From positions 1 through 8,345 of the forward strand of contig JASHUW010000206.1 of assembly GCA_030039815.1 (NCBI GenBank): 8,345 nt of DNA, given 5' to 3'. The stretch's first letter is position 1. The number at the start of each line of letters is the position of its first letter. This DNA is from Alphaproteobacteria bacterium. Lineage in GTDB: Bacteria > Pseudomonadota > Alphaproteobacteria > ATCC43930 > CGMCC-115725. Shown here in pieces: positions 6,126-8,345 of the stretch. The notes beneath the pieces were generated by a model that was given only the letters and a program-made list of their open reading frames with translations, searched no databases and was not told the origin of the DNA. The translations under genes were made by a program, and so were the position numbers.

Positions 6126-7844
6126 TCAACGCGCGGTAGGCGGCAGCGCCCCCGTCGCCGCCACGTGGCCGGCGATGTAGCCCTGGCACGCCGCGCGGGC
6201 GAGCCCGTGCTGGCTGAACCCGCCGGCCGATTCGCCGCCGCAATAGAGCCCTTCGATGACCTCGCCGTTGAGGTCGACCACCTGGCATTTGGCATTGATG
6301 CGCAGGCCGGCGCGGGTGTCGTGTACGACCGGCGTCGCCCAGGCGGCGTAAAACGGCGACCTGGCGATCTTATGGAGCGGCTTGGGCTTGGCGAAATCCT
6401 CGTCGACGCCGGAGTCGACAAAGGAATTGTAGCGCGCGACGGTGGCTTCGAGATTGGTCGGCGGCATCGGCACGCGCTGGTATTTCATGACGATCTTCTC
6501 GGCTAGGTCCGAGAGCCGATCGGCGCTGAAGAAAAAGCCGGCATCGACATCGACCTGCGGCGGCTTCGGGTTCCAGCCTTCGCGCTCGACCGCGTCGGCA
6601 TCGAAGATCGCCCAGATGGGCCCGCCGCCATTATGCCCGTCATCGATCCCCGCCATCGCCGCGTTCAGCCAGTTGTTGGGCGCGTATCGCGCGCGCTCGA
6701 CATTGCGCCAATCGCCCTGCACATAGCCTTCGATCGAGTTGTAGTTGTTGGCGATGTATTGCCCGCCGGTCTCGTCGTAAAAGCGCCGCCCCAGCATGTT
6801 GACGCAGACCACGTCCTGCCAGTCCTTCACGTAGAGGCCGCTGGCGCGCGCCTTATCGAAGACCGGACTGCCCGGCAGCCATTGCAGGTGCCGGTAATTG
6901 TATTGGCAGCCGATCAACAGGGGCTTCGTCACGTTGGAGCCGAATTCGCCGATCTGATTGTAGAAACCCCACAGCGAGGCGCCGACCGCCATCGCCGCCA
7001 GTTCACCGCTGCCGTCCTGGTCCGACCAGGGCATGCCGGCGAGACCGCAATATTCCTCGGTGAGGCGCGGGTCGAACATGCGGCGGAAGTTGACGTTGCC
7101 GGTCGAGCCGCCGGTACCGATGATGACGGCCTTCTTCGCGCGGATGTTGCGCCTGGCGCCGTTATGGTCCACCGCGATGCCGAGCACGCAGCCCCCCTGC
7201 GGCGTCTCGCGGTAGATCGCGGTCATGCGGTGTTCGAGCAGGATCTCGACGCCGCAGCGCCGCGCCGCGGCCTCCAGAAAGCGCATCAGGCCGTTGCCCG
7301 ACATGCGGGTCTTCTGCACCGCCGGGTCGGCCGGCTTGCCGCTCGACGGCATCGGCCAATGTCCGGCGAAGCTGTGCATCTCGCGCGGCACGGAATTGCC
7401 GACGGAGTTGCCGCCGATCGGGTCGGGCGCCCTGTCGATGAACTCGACGCCGTGCGCCAACAGCCACTCGAAACACGGCGCGCTGTTGTCGGCAAAGGCG
7501 CGGATGATCTCGCGATCGTTGTAGCGGTAGTCGGGGAAGCCGTTGGGGCCGACCACCGACCAGTCGGTGAGGTCGCGGAACAAGAGGTCGGGCGTGTCGT
7601 GGATGCCGTGCCTCTTCTGGGCGCTCGTGCCGCCGCCCAATGGCGTATTGCCGCCGGAGATGATCGCGTGGCCGCCGATGTCGCGCTCGGCCTCGACAAG
7701 GATCACCGAGCAGCCGGCCTCGCGCGCGACGATCGCGGCTGGCATCCCAGTCGCTCCCGAGCCGATCACGACGATATCGGCTTCGAGCTCCCATTCGGCC
7801 GGAACCGGCGGCATTTGCGCGGCCGGCAGAGCGCGCTGTGTCAA
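6126..7844 (-). CDS. FAD-dependent oxidoreductase, FAD_binding_2 (fumarate reductase/ketosteroid dehydrogenase-like) family
   Basis: A 572-residue flavoprotein without signal peptide, haem domain or iron-sulfur motifs. The FAD Rossmann motif GSGATG is at 28-33, the ribose-binding Glu51 in LVEAE, and the flavin-contact region GGHAIISGGNTPLGGG at 57-72. IIGTGGSTGN (241-250) and the C-terminal GLYCGGESAGG (532-542) are standard for the family. VNMLGRRFYDE (348-358) matches the family's GxRFxxE block. Aligned by eye with soluble fumarate reductase, His508 (VVHDTRAG) and Arg550 (HGLAR) match substrate-binding residues, but the catalytic Arg402 position is Gln362 and no HPT motif is seen. It is therefore probably not a fumarate reductase; dehydrogenation or reduction of another carboxylate, ketone or ring compound is possible. 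The TTG at 7844 is favoured (SD AGGGGA, 5 nt away); ATG at 7814 is the alternative, and a TTG at 7889 overlaps the likely promoter. It diverges from the NIPSNAP gene. Confidence 0.9.
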   Translation of the reverse strand: MTQRALPAAQMPPVPAEWELEADIVVIGSGATGMPAAIVAREAGCSVILVEAERDIGGHAIISGGNTPLGGGTSAQKRHGIHDTPDLLFRDLTDWSVVGPNGFPDYRYNDREIIRAFADNSAPCFEWLLAHGVEFIDRAPDPIGGNSVGNSVPREMHSFAGHWPMPSSGKPADPAVQKTRMSGNGLMRFLEAAARRCGVEILLEHRMTAIYRETPQGGCVLGIAVDHNGARRNIRAKKAVIIGTGGSTGNVNFRRMFDPRLTEEYCGLAGMPWSDQDGSGELAAMAVGASLWGFYNQIGEFGSNVTKPLLIGCQYNYRHLQWLPGSPVFDKARASGLYVKDWQDVVCVNMLGRRFYDETGGQYIANNYNSIEGYVQGDWRNVERARYAPNNWLNAAMAGIDDGHNGGGPIWAIFDADAVEREGWNPKPPQVDVDAGFFFSADRLSDLAEKIVMKYQRVPMPPTNLEATVARYNSFVDSGVDEDFAKPKPLHKIARSPFYAAWATPVVHDTRAGLRINAKCQVVDLNGEVIEGLYCGGESAGGFSQHGLARAACQGYIAGHVAATGALPPTAR

Positions 7845-7849
7845 ATTCG

Positions 7850-7855
7850 TCCCCT
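7850..7855 (-). promoter_or_regulatory. Ribosome binding site supporting a TTG start for the flavoprotein
   Basis: AGGGGA on the minus strand ends 5 nt before the TTG at 7844-7842. The downstream ATG at 7814-7812 has only GC-rich sequence without an SD before it. The choice changes the N-terminus by 10 residues and leaves the FAD domain unaffected. Confidence 0.55.
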
Positions 7856-7887
7856 GTCTTCTTGCCCGCGCGCCCTCGCGCCCCCGC

Positions 7888-7917
7888 AACCTAGGACAAG
7901 TGCCGCGGGCCGCTCAA
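7888..7917 (-). promoter_or_regulatory. Candidate promoter of the flavoprotein gene
   Basis: On the minus strand, TTGAGC (7917-7912) is followed after 18 bp by TAGGTT (7893-7888), part of CCTAGGTT. A start near 7881 would leave a leader of about 37 nt to the TTG at 7844, which agrees with that start choice. The -35 is a 4/6 match and the -10 a 3/6 match to the vegetative consensus; the CTA core fits the Caulobacter-type -10 (GCTANAWC). Confidence 0.4.
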
Positions 7918-7957
7918 GGCGGCCGCCCTCATGGCAGGGCGCCGACGCACACGGCGC

Positions 7958-7985
7958 TTGACTTGGGGCCCCAGGGGTCTAGCGT
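7958..7985 (+). promoter_or_regulatory. Candidate promoter of the NIPSNAP gene with a palindromic spacer
   Basis: TTGACT (7958-7963) and TAGCGT (7980-7985, within TCTAGCGTT) are 16 bp apart. The spacer contains the perfect 10-bp palindrome TGGGGCCCCA (7964-7973), directly after the -35. A start near 7992 gives a leader of about 27 nt to the ATG at 8019. The -35 is a good match; the -10 is poor against the E. coli consensus but has the CTA core seen in alphaproteobacterial promoters. Confidence 0.5.
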
Positions 7986-8018
7986 TCCCGCGCCTTATCC
8001 TCAGGGAGGAGTCCCCCC

Positions 8019-8345
8019 ATGATCGTCGAATTTCGCACCTATCGCTTGAAGCCCGGCACAGTCGCGCAGGCCGAGGAGCGCTTTGGCCAGGCCTTGCCGG
8101 CGCGCACCAAATTGTCGCCGCTCGCGGCCTTCTGGCACACCGAGATCGGCCCGCTCAACCGCATCATTCATGTCTGGCCCTACGACAATTTCGAGGAGCG
8201 CACGCGCATCCGCGCCGAATCGCAAAAGCTCGAAGGCTGGCCGCCCAATATCCGCGAGTTCGTCGAGGAGCAGGAGAGCGAGATTTTCATCCCGGCGCCG
8301 TTCTCGCCCAAGCTCGAGCCGCGCCAGCTCGGCGGCGTCTACGAG
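8019..8345 (+). CDS. NIPSNAP-family protein, 3' end missing
   Basis: Open from ATG at 8019 to the right edge: 109 codons in frame, no stop. The ATG is preceded by a very strong SD, AGGGAGGAG (8003-8011). The start MIVEFRTYRLKPG (1-13), the central HTEIGPLNRIIHVWPYDNF (40-58) and PAPFSPKLEP (92-101) match the NIPSNAP domain (PF07978), a ferredoxin-like alpha/beta-barrel fold related to EthD and antibiotic monooxygenase-type dimeric barrels. The last visible residues, LGGVYE (104-109), resemble the start of a second NIPSNAP repeat, as in two-domain bacterial members of about 200 residues; this is inference from recall. In bacteria such genes often lie beside catabolic genes, and the biochemical role is not settled. 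It diverges from the flavoprotein gene over 174 bp, so the two may share regulation. Confidence 0.87.
   Translation, partial: MIVEFRTYRLKPGTVAQAEERFGQALPARTKLSPLAAFWHTEIGPLNRIIHVWPYDNFEERTRIRAESQKLEGWPPNIREFVEEQESEIFIPAPFSPKLEPRQLGGVYE

Noticed and set aside
6633..7961. A 442-codon open frame on the plus strand across the flavoprotein gene.
   Set aside because: Ala/Arg/Val/Asp-rich with no motif, wholly antisense to a clear FAD protein, and without an SD.
1..8345. CRISPR array, insertion sequence, integrase or attachment site, tRNA.
   Set aside because: No regularly spaced direct repeats, no transposase or recombinase motifs, no tRNA-like cloverleaf or CCA-ended stem seen on either strand, and base composition looks even throughout.

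Overview
The window is a GC-rich, densely coded stretch of bacterial chromosome. Strong Shine-Dalgarno sites, GTG and TTG starts, and the mix of gene families suggest an alphaproteobacterium, perhaps of Hyphomicrobiales or Reyranella type. That placement is inference from sequence style and family recall, not from a marker gene. I see no rRNA, tRNA, CRISPR array, insertion sequence, integrase or prophage gene. No stretch longer than about 205 bases lacks a gene.

Layout from left to right. A minus-strand cluster reads from 2512 down to the left edge: an aldo/keto reductase (GTG start at 2512), an SDR-fold protein 26 bp downstream of it, then a perfect 15-bp inverted repeat, then an exported dienelactone-hydrolase-type alpha/beta hydrolase cut by the window edge. 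A 205-bp divergent intergenic region follows. It leads rightward into a two-gene transporter unit: a 66-residue two-helix DUF3311 protein and a 512-residue sodium:solute-symporter-family permease of the monocarboxylate (MctP) type. After a 116-bp leader with three successive inverted repeats comes sthA, the soluble FAD-containing pyridine nucleotide transhydrogenase. It is convergent with a minus-strand FAD_binding_2 oxidoreductase of the fumarate-reductase/ketosteroid-dehydrogenase superfamily. A 174-bp divergent promoter region separates that gene from a plus-strand NIPSNAP-family gene, which is cut by the right edge.

The genes fit together as carboxylate or small-organic-compound metabolism. 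There is a carboxylate permease, several redox enzymes (AKR, SDR-fold, flavoprotein), a secreted hydrolase, a NIPSNAP protein of a type often found beside catabolic genes, and a transhydrogenase that interconverts NADH and NADPH. No substrate can be named from sequence alone.

Nothing here is a clear new defence, mobile or RNA system. The points most worth a second look are: the SDR protein, in which the Ser, Tyr and Lys catalytic positions are all replaced; the flavoprotein, which keeps the His and Arg that bind substrate in fumarate reductases but lacks the catalytic Arg; the DUF3311-SSS pair with an altered Na2 motif; and the structured leader in front of sthA.
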